NCBI RefSeq assembly: GCF_011390835.1
Contig: NZ_JAABRQ010000014.1
Span: 40,300 to 104,299 of the forward strand
Direction of reading: 5' to 3'
DNA length: 64,000 bases
Source: Hydrogenophaga sp.
GTDB taxonomy: Bacteria; Pseudomonadota; Gammaproteobacteria; Burkholderiales; Burkholderiaceae_C
Shown here: one piece after another, positions 29,121 to 42,830 of the stretch
Numbering within the stretch: position 1 is the first letter of the stretch
Layout: each line of letters starts with the position of its first letter
Notes under the pieces: model-generated
Databases searched by the model: none
What the model saw: only the letters and a program-made list of their open reading frames with translations
Told to the model about the DNA's origin: nothing
Translations under genes and position numbers: made by a program

Positions 29121-30349
29121 AGCAATGAGAGACCGCGATCGAGGTCGGCCGTGATGTCGTCGAGGTGTTCCAGGCCAACGGCCACCCGGATAAGGCCCTG
29201 GTTCAAACCTGCGGCCTGGCGCTGCTGTTCCGTCAGGCGGCCATGGGAGGTGCTGGCCGGGTGCGCCACCAGGGTCTTGGTGTCACCGAGGTTGGTGGAC
29301 AACGACAGCAGCTGCATCGAATCGAGCACCTGAAATGCACAAGCGCGAGCCTGTTGAGGATCGCCCGCCTTGATCTCGAACGACAGCACCGCACCGCCAC
29401 TACCCGATTGCTGGGCCATGGCCAGCGCATGCTGCGAATGGCTAGCGAGACCGGGGTAAAACACACGCGCCACTTTCGGGTGATCCTGCAACCAGTTCGC
29501 GAGGCTGAGCGCACGGGCCGACTGGGCCCGCATGCGGATGTCCAGCGTCTCCAGACCCTTGAGCACCACCCAGGCATTGAAGGGGGAGAGCGTCATGCCG
29601 GCGCTTTTGAGCACCGGCAGAAAGGTCTTGGTGACCAGCGCTTCGCTGGCGCACAGCGCACCGGCCATGACGCGGCCTTGGCCGTCGAGGTACTTGGTGC
29701 CGGAGTGCATCACAAGGTCGGCACCGTGGTCCATGGGCCGCTGCAAGGCAGGTGTGGCAAAGCAGTTGTCCACGCACAGCAGCGCGCTGGCGTTGTGCGC
29801 AATGTCAGCCAAGGCCTGGATGTCGCACACCTCGGTGAGCGGGTTGGTGGGGGTCTCGGCAAACAGCAGCCGGGTACTGGGCTGGACGGCGGCACGCCAG
29901 GCGGCCACGTCGGTCTGCGACACGAAACTGGACGACACGCCAAATTTCGCCAAATCGGTGCCAATCAGCTTGATGGTGGAGCCAAACATGGACTGCGAGC
30001 AAACCACATGGTCGCCCGCCTTGAGCAGGCCCATGCACATCATCAGGATGGCCGACATGCCCGAGGCGGTGGAGATGCAGGCCTCGCTGCCTTCCAAGGC
30101 TGCCAGGCGCCGCTCGAAGCTGGCCACCGTGGGATTGCCGTAGCGGCCATAGGTGTAGCCGTCCTCATCGCCAGCAAAACGGCGCGCCGCCGCTTCGGCC
30201 GAAGGCTGCACGTACCCGCTGGTGAGGAACAAGGCCTCAGAGTTTTCGCCGTACTGGCTGCGCTCCGAAGCTTCGCGCACTGCCAGAGTGTCGCGATGAA
30301 GCGAGGGTGTCGGGCTGCGCCCGCTGGACTGGTCGCTCATGACAGACAC
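29117..30349 (-). CDS. metZ: O-succinylhomoserine sulfhydrylase
   Basis: [70 protein letters not shown]. Confidence 0.9.
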   Translation of the reverse strand: MSVMSDQSSGRSPTPSLHRDTLAVREASERSQYGENSEALFLTSGYVQPSAEAAARRFAGDEDGYTYGRYGNPTVASFERRLAALEGSEACISTASGMSAILMMCMGLLKAGDHVVCSQSMFGSTIKLIGTDLAKFGVSSSFVSQTDVAAWRAAVQPSTRLLFAETPTNPLTEVCDIQALADIAHNASALLCVDNCFATPALQRPMDHGADLVMHSGTKYLDGQGRVMAGALCASEALVTKTFLPVLKSAGMTLSPFNAWVVLKGLETLDIRMRAQSARALSLANWLQDHPKVARVFYPGLASHSQHALAMAQQSGSGGAVLSFEIKAGDPQQARACAFQVLDSMQLLSLSTNLGDTKTLVAHPASTSHGRLTEQQRQAAGLNQGLIRVAVGLEHLDDITADLDRGLSLL

Positions 30350-30358
30350 TGCCCTCGG

Positions 30359-31861
<1,503 letters not shown>

Positions 31862-31891
31862 GTTCAGATCCTCAAAGAGAAAAGCCAGGGT

Positions 31892-32378
31892 TCAAGGCAG
31901 ATGACGCGACACCGCGTCGGGCAACAGGGGCTTCAAGGTATGCAGCGAAGCGTTCAGCGTTTGCGCCACCGGTGAAGCTCGCCAACCCGCTTGCGCGCTG
32001 GGCGGCAGCATGCTCATCACCAGCGTGACGCCGAGCAGGATCACCAACCCGCGCAACACGCCAAACACCCCCCCCCAGCACCCGATCGACCGGCCGCAAG
32101 CCCACCGACTCGACCATTTTTTTGATCAGCCACGACAGCAGACCGGCCGCAAACGCCACTGCGATGAACACCGCGGCAAAGCCTGCCGCCAGACGCAGCG
32201 GCGGCGCTGCACCGTCCATCGGCAGCAACATCCCGACCGGTTCGGCCCAGGCCTGCGCCAGCACGAAGGCCAGCACCCATCCTGCGACCGACAGCACTTC
32301 GTACACCAATCCGCGCCACAGCCCCACCAGGGCAGAGACCAGCAGCACCGCGAGCAAGGCCCAGTCGACCCAGCTCAT
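31892..32378 (-). pseudogene. cvpA: CvpA family protein, frameshifted at a 9-nt G run (colicin V production protein homolog)
   Basis: MSWVDWALLAVLLVSALVGLWRGLVYEVLSVAGWVLAFVLAQAW...GLRPVDRVLG|GVFGVLRGLVILLGVTLVMSMLPPSAQAGWRASPVAQTLNASLHTLKPLLPDAVSRHLP* only if one G is removed from the run at 32068-32076. Confidence 0.85.
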
Positions 32379-32409
32379 GCGACACGCTTTCGTCCATGTG
32401 CTGCACTCA

Positions 32410-33141
32410 TCACAGCGTGAGAATGGCTGCGGGCAACCCCAGCGCTTTGACGCGGGCAGCCACCTTCTCGGCCTCGGCACGGCTGGCAAACGGGCCAACG
32501 CGAACCCGGATGCGCTGGCCGTCGGCCGTGTTGGCGACATGGGTGTAAGTCTTGAGGCCAGCGCGCTCCAGCTTTTGGCGCACTTCTCGCGCGCCCGACG
32601 CTTCAGCAAACGCCCCCACCTGCACCACCAGGCGCTCGCCGGTGGCCGCAGGCATATCGGGTATCTTGCCTTCCAGCAAGGCCCTGGCCCGATCGGCATC
32701 GGCGCTCGGCGCCGACTTGGCCGCGGGCTTGGGTGCCGCTGGCGCCTCGGCTTTCGGCGTCGGCTCATCTGCTTTTTTCGCCTCGATCTTGGGCTCGACC
32801 TTGGCGGCTGGCTTGGGTTCAGGCGGGGTCGGATCCACCACCTCTTCTCGCGCGCCCAGACTTTCATTGGCACTCAGACTGGGTGCTGCCGGTGGCGCCT
32901 CGGCGGCTTTCTTGGCAGCGGCCAGCGCAGGTGGCGCGTTCTTGGCGGGAATCTCGATCGGAATATCGACCGAAATCGGCCGCGGCTCGGTGTCGAACAG
33001 CAGGGGAAAACCGATCACGCCGATCAACACGAGGACCGCAGCACCAATGAGGCGATGCCGGGCACGTCGGCGGACGGCCTCGACGCTCTGGGGCTGAGGC
33101 TGAGCGGCTTTACCGGATGCGCTGGAGCGGGGAGCAAACAT
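32410..33141 (-). CDS. SPOR domain-containing protein (DedD-like)
   Basis: Single TM, Ala/Pro/Lys linker, C-terminal RLVVQVGAFAEASGAREVRQKLERAGLKTYTHVANTADGQRIRVRVGPFASRAEAEKVAARVKALGL. Confidence 0.9.
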   Translation of the reverse strand: MFAPRSSASGKAAQPQPQSVEAVRRRARHRLIGAAVLVLIGVIGFPLLFDTEPRPISVDIPIEIPAKNAPPALAAAKKAAEAPPAAPSLSANESLGAREEVVDPTPPEPKPAAKVEPKIEAKKADEPTPKAEAPAAPKPAAKSAPSADADRARALLEGKIPDMPAATGERLVVQVGAFAEASGAREVRQKLERAGLKTYTHVANTADGQRIRVRVGPFASRAEAEKVAARVKALGLPAAILTL

Positions 33142-33202
33142 GGGGACGATTGAGTTGCCGCGCGAGCGGGTCGCGGCCGGCAGCGCTGAGGCGAAAAGGC
33201 GA

Positions 33203-34561
33203 TCAGGAGGACAGGTGTTTGGCCTGGAGCCGGGGCACGCCGTCCTGCAAAACACCCCCCACCGTGTGGAACGATCCAAAGACTACGATTCTATCAGCGG
33301 GGTCCGCGCCGGACACGGCTGCCTGCAGGGCGTCCTGGGGGTTGCTGTACAGGCCGGCCACGGTGCTGCAGCGGGCCAGACCCGGCGCTGGGCTGGCCTC
33401 GACGATGGGCGCCAGCGCCGCGGCTTTGGCGGCCCGCGCCAACGGCAGGTCGGTGAGGTGCCAGCGGTCGATCAGCGGGCTGATGCGCGCCAGCATGGCT
33501 GGCAAGTCCTTGTCGGCCATGGCGCCGAACACGGCGTGGGTGGTCGGGTAAAAGCCCATCGCATCCAGGTTTTCGGCCAGCGCGGCCACCGAATGCGGGT
33601 TGTGCGCCACATCCAGCACCAGGGTCGGCGTGCCTGGCACGATCTGAAAGCGACCCGGCAACTCCACCATGGCCAGCCCGTTTCGCACCGCCTGGGCGGT
33701 CACCGGCAGGTGGCCGCGAAGGGCCTCGATCGCGGCCAGCGCGCCAGCCGCATTGACCAGCTGGTTGGCGCCTCGCAGCGCCGGATAGGCCAGTCCGCTG
33801 TAGCGGCGGGCGCCGTGCGACGGGTGCATGGCCCAGCCCCATTGCTGCTGGTCGCCCGCAAAATGGAAGTCTTGGCCGATGCGCCAGAGCTGCGCACCCA
33901 CCTCCAGCGCCCGGTCCAGCACGCTTTGCGGCGGAACCGGGTCGCTCACCACGACCGGACGGCCGGTGCGCATGATGCCCGCCTTCTCGTAGCCGATGGC
34001 CTCGCGGTCAGGCCCCAGGTACTCCATGTGGTCCAGCGCAATGCAGGTGATGACAGCGCAATCGGTGTCGATCACGTTGACTGCGTCCAGCCGCCCGCCC
34101 AGGCCCACCTCCAGGATCGCCACGTCCAGCACGCTGCGCGACAGGGTGCGCAGAATGGCCAGCGTGGTGAACTCGAAGTAGGTCAGGCTGACCTCGGCCT
34201 CGTCCGCCCCCCCCAGGCGCGCCGCGTCCACCTCGGCAAACGCCGGCAGCAGCTCGCTGGCAGCCACCGCCTCGCCACCAATCCGGCAGCGCTCCTCGAA
34301 GTGCACCAGGTGCGGCGAGGTGTAGACCCCGGTGCGAAAGCCCGCCTCACCGTACACCGCCTCCAGCATCGCGCAGGTCGAGCCTTTGCCGTTGGTGCCA
34401 GCCACCGTGATCACCGGGCAGCCCATCCCCAGCCCCATGCGGCGGGCCACCAGTTGCACCCGCTCCAGCCCCATGTCGATCTGCTTGGGATGCAGCTGCT
34501 CGCAGCGAGCAAGCCATTCGGGCAGGGTGGTGGGGTGGGTCGGCAGCGGGATGTTGAGCAT
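33203..34561 (-). CDS. folC: bifunctional tetrahydrofolate synthase/dihydrofolate synthase
   Basis: CPVITVAGTNGKGSTCAMLEAVYGEAGFRTGVYTSPHLVHFEERCRIGGEAV. Confidence 0.95.
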   Translation of the reverse strand: MLNIPLPTHPTTLPEWLARCEQLHPKQIDMGLERVQLVARRMGLGMGCPVITVAGTNGKGSTCAMLEAVYGEAGFRTGVYTSPHLVHFEERCRIGGEAVAASELLPAFAEVDAARLGGADEAEVSLTYFEFTTLAILRTLSRSVLDVAILEVGLGGRLDAVNVIDTDCAVITCIALDHMEYLGPDREAIGYEKAGIMRTGRPVVVSDPVPPQSVLDRALEVGAQLWRIGQDFHFAGDQQQWGWAMHPSHGARRYSGLAYPALRGANQLVNAAGALAAIEALRGHLPVTAQAVRNGLAMVELPGRFQIVPGTPTLVLDVAHNPHSVAALAENLDAMGFYPTTHAVFGAMADKDLPAMLARISPLIDRWHLTDLPLARAAKAAALAPIVEASPAPGLARCSTVAGLYSNPQDALQAAVSGADPADRIVVFGSFHTVGGVLQDGVPRLQAKHLSS

Positions 34562-34617
34562 GCATCGATTCTCCCATTGCGCTCGAAGCTCGCGCGGGCT
34601 TGGGAGACAATTGCCCC

Positions 34618-34962
34618 ATGATTCACGTCTACGGCATCCCCAACTGCGACACTGTCAAGAAGGCACGCGCATGGCTGAATGAACAGGGCGCCGCGCACAG
34701 CTTTCACGACTTCAAGAAACAAGGTGTGCCCGAAGCGGCGCTCGACCGCTGGCTGGCCGAGGTGGGCTGGGAGACATTGGTCAACCGCAAGGGAACGACC
34801 TGGCGCAAACTGGATGAATCCGAACGCCAGGCCGTGGTGGACGCCGCCAGCGCCCGCGCCCTCATGCTCGGTCATGGCAGCGTGATCAAGCGCCCGGTGG
34901 TGGAATGGGGCCCGGCGGTGACCGTGGGCTTTGACGCGGCAGACTGGCAGCGCCGGGTGTGA
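34618..34962 (+). CDS. ArsC/Spx-family reductase (YffB-like)
   Basis: MIHVYGIPNCDTVKKARAWLNEQGAAHSFHDFKKQGVPEAALDRWLAEVGWETLVNRKGTTWRKL. Confidence 0.9.
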   Translation: MIHVYGIPNCDTVKKARAWLNEQGAAHSFHDFKKQGVPEAALDRWLAEVGWETLVNRKGTTWRKLDESERQAVVDAASARALMLGHGSVIKRPVVEWGPAVTVGFDAADWQRRV

Positions 34963-35045
34963 GCTCAGGCGAGCGGCCCGACCGAAGAGCCTGCGCGCCG
35001 GCGCCGCCTAAAATGGGCGGTTAGCCCTGTTTGCCCCCCCCACAC

Positions 35046-36741
<1,696 letters not shown>

Positions 36742-36764
36742 ACGGCTGAACGGCCTGACACCTG

Positions 36765-36794
36765 AAAAAGGCCGCTGATTCCAGCGGCCTTTTT
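36765..36794. terminator. bidirectional intrinsic terminator between convergent argG and murB
   Basis: AAAAAGGCCGCTG-ATTC-CAGCGGCCTTTTT, perfect 13-bp stem. Confidence 0.9.
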
Positions 36795-36798
36795 CGCT

Positions 36799-37863
36799 TC
36801 ACACCACGACCGGCTCGGGCTCCAGCAGGATGCCGAAGCGCTCGTACACACTGGTCTGGATGGCCTTGGCCAGTGTCATCACCTCGCCGCCGGTACATGG
36901 CTGCTCAGGCCCGCCCTTGTTCACCAGAACAAGCGCCTGTTTTTCGTACACCGCCGCGTTGCCCACGCTCTTGCCTTTCCAGCCGCAGGCGTCGATCAGC
37001 CAGCCCGCCGCCAGCTTGATGCTGCCGTCAGGCATGGGGTAGTGCACCACCTTGGGATCGCGCGCGATGATGTCGGCGCACTGCTCAAGTGTCACGGTCG
37101 GGTTCTTGAAGAAGCTGCCGGCATTGCCGATGAAGGCCGGGTCGGGCAGCTTGGCGCGACGGATGGCGACCACCCAGTCGAAGATCTGCTGCGCGCTGGG
37201 CGAGTGGTTCCCAGTCTCTGCCATCTTGCGCTCAAGGTCCATGTAACCGAGCACCGGTTTCCACGGCTTGGGCAACAGAAAACGCACCCGCGTGATCAGC
37301 GCCCGACCCGCCAGACCGAAGCTGCGCTCGTCCGATGGGGCATGTTTGAACACCGAGTCGCGGTACCCAAAGCCGCATTGCGCAGCGTCCAGCGTGAAAG
37401 CCTGCCCGGTCTGCAGATCCACCGCGTCTAGCGAGTGAAAACGGTCTTGCAGCTCGACACCATAGGCACCGATGTTCTGCACCGGCGATGCGCCGACCGA
37501 GCCCGGGATCAGCGCCAGGTTTTCCAGCCCTGGCCAGCCCTGGTCCAGCGTCCAGGTCACGAAGTCATGCCAGTTTTCGCCCGCGCCGCCCTCCACTACC
37601 CAGGCTTTGTCGGTTTCTTCCACAAGACGTCGACCGGCAATTTCTACCTTGAGCACCAGAGCCTTGATGTCGCCCGTGATCACCAGGTTGCTGCCGCCGC
37701 CCAGCACAAACGGCGGAGCTTCTGAGCGCGCCTGTGCCCAGACTTCACTCGCCATAAGCGCAGTCAGGTCGTCAGTCTGACGGATGCGCGTGAGCTTTTT
37801 GGCGCGCGCCGCGATGCCAAAGCTGTTGTATCGCTGAAGGGCGACCTGGTTCTCGACTAACAT
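36799..37863 (-). CDS. murB: UDP-N-acetylmuramate dehydrogenase
   Basis: [29 protein letters not shown]...[25 protein letters not shown]. Confidence 0.95.
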   Translation of the reverse strand: MLVENQVALQRYNSFGIAARAKKLTRIRQTDDLTALMASEVWAQARSEAPPFVLGGGSNLVITGDIKALVLKVEIAGRRLVEETDKAWVVEGGAGENWHDFVTWTLDQGWPGLENLALIPGSVGASPVQNIGAYGVELQDRFHSLDAVDLQTGQAFTLDAAQCGFGYRDSVFKHAPSDERSFGLAGRALITRVRFLLPKPWKPVLGYMDLERKMAETGNHSPSAQQIFDWVVAIRRAKLPDPAFIGNAGSFFKNPTVTLEQCADIIARDPKVVHYPMPDGSIKLAAGWLIDACGWKGKSVGNAAVYEKQALVLVNKGGPEQPCTGGEVMTLAKAIQTSVYERFGILLEPEPVVV

Positions 37864-37902
37864 GTTTCCATTGTCTCACTCAGCCTATCGGGAAACCTGA
37901 CC

Positions 37903-38388
37903 ATGCCCTCTTTTGACACCGTTCTCGAAGCCGATTTTGTCGAAGTGAAAAACGCCGTTGACCAGGTGACCCGCGAGGTGGGCACGCGCTTCGATTTCAA
38001 GGGCACCAGCGCTGGCATCGAACTCAAGGACAAGGAAATCACCCTGTTCGGTGATGCCGATTTCCAACTCCAGCAGGTGGAAGAAGTGTTGCGCAACAAG
38101 CTTACCAAGCGCGGCGTGGACGCGCGCTTTCTCGATGTGGGCAAGGTCGAGAAAATCGGTGGCGACAAAGTCAAGCAGGTGGTGAAGGTCAAGAACGGCA
38201 TCAGCACCGAAGACGGCAAGAAGATCCAGCAAGCGCTCAAGGCAAGCAAGCTCAAGGTGCAGGGCGCCATCCAGGGCGACGCGGTGCGCGTCACCGGTGC
38301 CAAACGGGACGACCTGCAGGCGGCGATGGCGCTGATCCGCAGCGAACTCAAGGACCTTCCACTGTCGTTCGACAACTTCAGGGATTAG
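37903..38388 (+). CDS. YajQ family cyclic di-GMP/nucleotide-binding protein
   Basis: [56 protein letters not shown]. Confidence 0.95.
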   Translation: MPSFDTVLEADFVEVKNAVDQVTREVGTRFDFKGTSAGIELKDKEITLFGDADFQLQQVEEVLRNKLTKRGVDARFLDVGKVEKIGGDKVKQVVKVKNGISTEDGKKIQQALKASKLKVQGAIQGDAVRVTGAKRDDLQAAMALIRSELKDLPLSFDNFRD

Positions 38389-38390
38389 AT

Positions 38391-38473
38391 GACTCCCCCT
38401 GCGCCGCCTGCGGCGTCACCCCCCGGGGGGGGCGGCGCTGGCGGGTCGGTGAAGCCGGACCTGCGGCGCCGTG
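38391..38473. repeat. mosaic intergenic palindromic repeat, copy C
   Basis: gactccccctgcgccgcctgcggcgtcaccccccggggggggcggcgctggcgggtcggtgaagccggacctgcggcgcc. Confidence 0.65.
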
Positions 38474-38476
38474 GGA

Positions 38477-39130
38477 ATGAAACACTTCATGAGCAAACGG
38501 ATCCTTCTTGCGGCTCTATTCGCACTCACCCTGATGGGTGCGCAGGCTCAATCGGTCGCGCTGTCGGGCGTGGCGGGTGGCAAAGCCTTGTTGACGGTGG
38601 ATGCGTCGGCGCCACGTTTTCTGAGCCCTGGGCAGACGCATCAAGGTGTGAAGCTGCTGGCCACTCAGGGTGAGTCGGCCACCGTGGAAGTAAACGGTCA
38701 GAAACAGACGTTGCGGGTGGGTGACGCGCCGGTCAGCGTCGGGCGCAGCGGCTCAGCGGCTGGCGCCCAGCGCGTGGTGCTCACAGCAGACGGGCTGGGC
38801 CACTTCCTGCCGCCGGGCCAGATCAATGGCCGCGCCGTGCAGTTCATGGTCGACACCGGGGCCTCGCAGGTCATCCTGAGCGAGTCGGATGCGCGGCGCA
38901 TCGATCTCAAGTTTGAACAAGGCCAGCTGGTGCGAGTGAGTACTGCCAACGGCAACACCACGGGCTACAGCGTGCGGCTGTCCAGCGTGAAGGTGGGCGA
39001 CGTGCTGGCCTACGACGTGGCTGCCATCGTGTTGCCCCTGGCCATGCCGTATGTGTTGCTGGGCAACAGTTTTCTCACGCGTTTCCAGATGCAGCGCACC
39101 AACGATCAGCTGACCCTCGAAAAACGCTAG
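38477..39130 (+). CDS. retropepsin-like aspartic protease family protein (clan AA, TIGR02281-type)
   Basis: GHFLPPGQINGRAVQFMVDTGASQVILSESDARRIDL; DTGAS active site; NSFLTRFQMQRTNDQLTLEKR. Confidence 0.88.
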   Translation: MKHFMSKRILLAALFALTLMGAQAQSVALSGVAGGKALLTVDASAPRFLSPGQTHQGVKLLATQGESATVEVNGQKQTLRVGDAPVSVGRSGSAAGAQRVVLTADGLGHFLPPGQINGRAVQFMVDTGASQVILSESDARRIDLKFEQGQLVRVSTANGNTTGYSVRLSSVKVGDVLAYDVAAIVLPLAMPYVLLGNSFLTRFQMQRTNDQLTLEKR

Positions 39131-39163
39131 CGCAGGTGGCCCGAGCGAGAAGGGCCTTCATCT

Positions 39164-39242
39164 CAGGGCGCCGCGAGTCCGGCTCTGCCGACCCGCCAGC
39201 ACTGCCCTCCCCCCGGTGGTGACGCGAAGCGGCGTGGGGAGG
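39164..39242. repeat. mosaic intergenic palindromic repeat, copy D
   Basis: tcagggcgccgcgagtccggctctgccgacccgccagcactgccctccccccggtggtgacgcgaagcggcgtggggagg between convergent genes. Confidence 0.65.
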
Positions 39243-39596
39243 TCAAACCGCAGCAGTCACCACGATCTCGATCCGCCACGTCGGGTCGGCCAGTGCCGCC
39301 TGCACGGTGGCGCGCGGGGGAGCTGCCCCCGGCACTACCCAGGCATCCCAGACTTCGTTCATTGCCGCGATGTCCCGGATGTCGGTCAGGTAGATTTCGG
39401 CCCGCAGGATGCGCGACTTGTCGCAGCCCGCTTCCTTCAGGCGCTGCGCCACCTGAGCCAGAACGTCCTGTGTCTGCCCCCGGATATCGGTGTCGCCCCG
39501 CTCGGGCACCATGCCCGCGAGGAAAACCATGCCATTGAACACCGCGGCCTCGCTGTAGCGGGCGGCCATGCCGTGGCGGGTGATGTCCTGGGTCAT
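39243..39596 (-). CDS. RidA family protein
   Basis: [74 protein letters not shown]. Confidence 0.92.
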   Translation of the reverse strand: MTQDITRHGMAARYSEAAVFNGMVFLAGMVPERGDTDIRGQTQDVLAQVAQRLKEAGCDKSRILRAEIYLTDIRDIAAMNEVWDAWVVPGAAPPRATVQAALADPTWRIEIVVTAAV

Positions 39597-40222
39597 GATT
39601 TTTTAGCTCCCAGGCGGCTTTCTTTGCCGGCCAGCAGCCGGTTTATGTTGTCGGCGTGGCGCCAGACCAGCAGTACGCCCATTGCCGCCAGGCTAACCAC
39701 CATGGCACTGGGTGCGTCCCAGGCGACGCGGTGTCCAAACAAATAAAACGCAGGTGCAAACAGCGCGGTCACGATGGATGCCAGCGACGAATAGCGGAAA
39801 AAGAACGCGACGATGGCCCAGGTGGCCAGCGCGGCCAGCCCAAGCCAGGGCTCGAAGCCGACAATGACGCCTGCCGCGGTGGCCACACCTTTGCCGCCTT
39901 GAAAGCGGAAGAACACCGGATACAGATGACCCAGAAACGCGGCCAGCCCGACCAGCGCCACCGTACCATCCCCCAGTCCCCAGGCCTCGCCCCACCACTT
40001 CACCGCCACCACCGGCAGCCAGCCCTTGAGCGCATCGAGCAGCAGCGTGATGACCGCCGCCGGCTTGCTGCCCGAGCGCAGCACGTTGGTGGCGCCGGGA
40101 TTCTTGCTGCCATAGGTTCGCGGATCGTTCAGACCCATGACACGGCTCACCAGCACCGCAAACGACAGCGATCCAATCAGGTAGGCGACCAGGGTGGCGA
40201 CCAGCGGGGCAAGAAATTCCAA
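39593..40222 (-). CDS. plsY: glycerol-3-phosphate acyltransferase PlsY
   Basis: [62 protein letters not shown]. Confidence 0.96.
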   Translation of the reverse strand: MEFLAPLVATLVAYLIGSLSFAVLVSRVMGLNDPRTYGSKNPGATNVLRSGSKPAAVITLLLDALKGWLPVVAVKWWGEAWGLGDGTVALVGLAAFLGHLYPVFFRFQGGKGVATAAGVIVGFEPWLGLAALATWAIVAFFFRYSSLASIVTALFAPAFYLFGHRVAWDAPSAMVVSLAAMGVLLVWRHADNINRLLAGKESRLGAKKS

Positions 40223-40277
40223 CTCAGACTCCTCTTGTCGTGATGATGTGGCGACGCAGCTCTCGCGTCACGCCACC

Positions 40278-40769
40278 CTATTCTGCCAGCGCACACTGCA
40301 CAGGCCGAGCGCCCAGCGCGCCGCTCAGCACGGCCGGATCAAGCCCCACCAGGAAGCCGCGTCGCCCGCCATTGATCCAGATGCGCGGCAATGCCAGCAC
40401 CGACGATTCAACCCAGACCGGCATCTCGCGCTTGAGACCAAAGGGCGACGTGCCGCCGACTAGGTAACCGCTGTGCCGGTTGGCCACGTCGGGCTTGCAG
40501 GGTTCGATGGACTTGACCCCGGTCTGGCGCGCGAGGTTCTTGGTCGACACGCTGCGGTTGCCATGCATCAGAATCACCAGCGGCCTCCCGGACTCGTCCT
40601 GCATCACCAGCGTCTTGACCACCGCAAACGGGTCCAGCCCCAGCACCTGCGCGCTGTGCTGCGCGCCGCCGTGCTCCAGGTACTCGTAGGGATGCTCGGT
40701 GAACACCACGCCCTGCACCTTGAGCCAGGCGGTGGCGGGCGTTTCACTCACATGGGCTTTCTTGGCCAA
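40278..40769 (-). CDS. ybaK: Cys-tRNA(Pro)/aminoacyl-tRNA deacylase YbaK
   Basis: HVSETPATAWLKVQGVVFTEHPYEYLEHGGAQHSAQVLGLDPFAVVKTLVMQ; GYLVGGTSPFGLKREMPVWVE. Confidence 0.92.
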   Translation of the reverse strand: MAKKAHVSETPATAWLKVQGVVFTEHPYEYLEHGGAQHSAQVLGLDPFAVVKTLVMQDESGRPLVILMHGNRSVSTKNLARQTGVKSIEPCKPDVANRHSGYLVGGTSPFGLKREMPVWVESSVLALPRIWINGGRRGFLVGLDPAVLSGALGARPVQCALAE

Positions 40770-40810
40770 CTAGATGCTCCGCGAACCTTGCCTTCTTTCA
40801 GAACGCCGAT

Positions 40811-40880
40811 GATCCGGCTCCGCCGGTCGGCCAGCGTCACCCCCCCCGGGGGGTGACGGCGAAGCCGGCACGGGGGGGAC
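40811..40880. repeat. mosaic intergenic palindromic repeat, copy E
   Basis: gatccggctccgccggtcggccagcgtcacccccccggggggtgacggcgaagccggcacgggggggac; includes GTCACCCCCCC/GGGGGGTGAC inverted arms. Confidence 0.7.
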
Positions 40881-40886
40881 TTTTGC

Positions 40887-41939
40887 TCACTGTGCGGGAT
40901 CGCGGAGCTCCCACCGAACCTGATCGATCTCGGTGAGCATCTCAGGTGACAAAGGGGTGTCCCAGGCGTCCAGGCAGTCGTCCAGCTGCTCCATAGAGGT
41001 CACGCCGATGATCGTGCTGGCCACGCGCCAGTTGCTGTAGCAGAAAGCCAGTGCGAGTCGTGTAGGCGTCATGCCGTGGTCGCGAGCCAGCACGTTGTAG
41101 CGGCGGGAAGCGACCAGCGCCTCCGGGCGGCCCCAGCGCTGCTTTCGCATGGACTCGTACAAAGCCAGTCGCCCCACATCGCCCACCAGCCCTGACTCGT
41201 CGTACTTGCCAGTGAGCAAACCAAAGCCCAGCGGCGAATAGGCCAGCAGCGACACACCGAGCCGGTGACAGGTTTCGTCCAGACCGTTTTCATAGCTGCG
41301 GTTGATCAGGCAATAGGGGTTTTGGATCGTGTCCACCCGCGGCAGGCCATGCTGCTCGGCCAGCCGCACGAACTCGTGCACGCCATAAGACGATTCGTTG
41401 GACAGGCCAATGGCGCGCACCTTGCCCGCTTTCACGAGCTTGTGCATGGCTTCAAGCTGCTCGTGCACCGAGGCACACGGCTTGTCTTTGCTGGGGTCAA
41501 AACTGAGCTGGCCGAACGCCGGCACGTTGCGCGCCGGCCAATGAATCTGATAGAGGTCGATCACGTCGGTCTGCAAACGCCGAAGGCTGGCGTCGCAGGC
41601 GTTGACGATCTCGGCCTCGGTGAGGCCAGAGGTCTCGCCGCGAATCCACGGCATACCCCGCGACGGGCCCGCGACCTTGGTGGCAAGCACCAGCTTCTGG
41701 CGGGCGCTCGGCGTCTTCTTGAACCAGTTGCCCAGGATGGTTTCCGTGGCACCACAGGTCTCCGCCCGCGCCGGCACCGCATACATCTCGGCAGTGTCGA
41801 GGAAATTCACGCCTCGCTCCAGCGCGCGGTCGAGGATCTGGTGAGCCAGGGTTTCGTTCACTTGTTCGCCAAAGGTCATGGTGCCCAGGCAAATGGGGGT
41901 GACACGCAGGGCTGAGGCGCCAAGAGCTATGGTTTTCAT
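40887..41939 (-). CDS. aldo/keto reductase (Tas-like)
   Basis: MKTIALGASALRVTPICLGTMTFGEQVNETLAHQILDRALERGVNFLDTAEMYAVPARAETCGATETILGNWF. Confidence 0.93.
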   Translation of the reverse strand: MKTIALGASALRVTPICLGTMTFGEQVNETLAHQILDRALERGVNFLDTAEMYAVPARAETCGATETILGNWFKKTPSARQKLVLATKVAGPSRGMPWIRGETSGLTEAEIVNACDASLRRLQTDVIDLYQIHWPARNVPAFGQLSFDPSKDKPCASVHEQLEAMHKLVKAGKVRAIGLSNESSYGVHEFVRLAEQHGLPRVDTIQNPYCLINRSYENGLDETCHRLGVSLLAYSPLGFGLLTGKYDESGLVGDVGRLALYESMRKQRWGRPEALVASRRYNVLARDHGMTPTRLALAFCYSNWRVASTIIGVTSMEQLDDCLDAWDTPLSPEMLTEIDQVRWELRDPAQ

Positions 41940-42102
41940 GAAAGTCTTTGTAACAAATGGGGATGGATGCGGTACGGCTTCACGATTGATCGCCAGTTTA
42001 GGCTTCAATGAGGAACGTCGGCGTCGCGTTCGTGTCCTAATAAAGTATGCAAAGTGCCAAGCGCTGCATGTTCCCGTCACAACATTTCTTGAGGAGTCTT
42101 CC

Positions 42103-42777
42103 ATGAAAACACGCTTCACTTCTACCCTTACCCTGTCGGCGGTGGCCGTTGCCCTGACGCTCGGCGGCTGCGCCAACATGAGCCAAACACAGCAGGACTC
42201 CGCCAAGGGGGCGGGGATCGGCGCCCTGGCGGGCGTCCTGCTCGGCGGCGCCACTGGCGGCTCCAAGGGCGCGGCCCAGGGCGCGGTGCTGGGCGCTGGC
42301 GCCGGCGCTTTGGGCGGCTACATCTGGTCGCAGAAGATGCAGGAGCAGAAAGCCGCGATGGAAGCAGCTACCGCTGGCACCGGCGTGGGCGTGAGTCAGA
42401 CCGCCGACAACCGCCTCAAACTCGACATCCCGAGCGACATCTCGTTCGACGTCGGTCGTTCGGCCATCAAGTCCAACCTTGCGGGCGTACTCAACCAGTT
42501 CGCCACCACGCTCAACAGCAACCCCGGGACGCAGATCACCATCATCGGCCACACCGACAGTAGCGGGAGCGATGCCATCAACAATCCGCTGTCGCTGGAC
42601 CGCGCCAACAGCGCGCGCGACTATTTGATCGCCCGTGGCGTGGCGGTGACCCGCTTCACCACCCAAGGTCGTGGTTCGAGTGAGCCGGTCGCCGACAACA
42701 GCACCTCGGATGGGCGCGCCAAGAACCGTCGTGTGGAGATCTACGTGGCCGAGCCGGTGTCGACCGCACAGCGGTAA
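42103..42777 (+). CDS. OmpA family lipoprotein with glycine-zipper region
   Basis: LTLGGCANMS lipobox; GAGIGALAGVLLGGATGGSKGAAQGAVLGAGAGALGG; OmpA C-terminal ITIIGHTDSSGSDAINNPLSLDRANSARDYLIARGV. Confidence 0.92.
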   Translation: MKTRFTSTLTLSAVAVALTLGGCANMSQTQQDSAKGAGIGALAGVLLGGATGGSKGAAQGAVLGAGAGALGGYIWSQKMQEQKAAMEAATAGTGVGVSQTADNRLKLDIPSDISFDVGRSAIKSNLAGVLNQFATTLNSNPGTQITIIGHTDSSGSDAINNPLSLDRANSARDYLIARGVAVTRFTTQGRGSSEPVADNSTSDGRAKNRRVEIYVAEPVSTAQR

Positions 42778-42830
42778 TTTCGAGCGGGAGGCGCGCAACG
42801 CTTCCCAACCGCGATCGCAGGGACGTGGCC

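Noticed and set aside
27948-29333. 461-aa plus-strand ORF antisense to gltX
   Set aside because: Shadow of gltX, same reasoning.
33140-34621. 493-aa plus-strand ORF antisense to folC
   Set aside because: Shadow of folC; composition is Arg/Gln/His-rich with no motif or credible start context.
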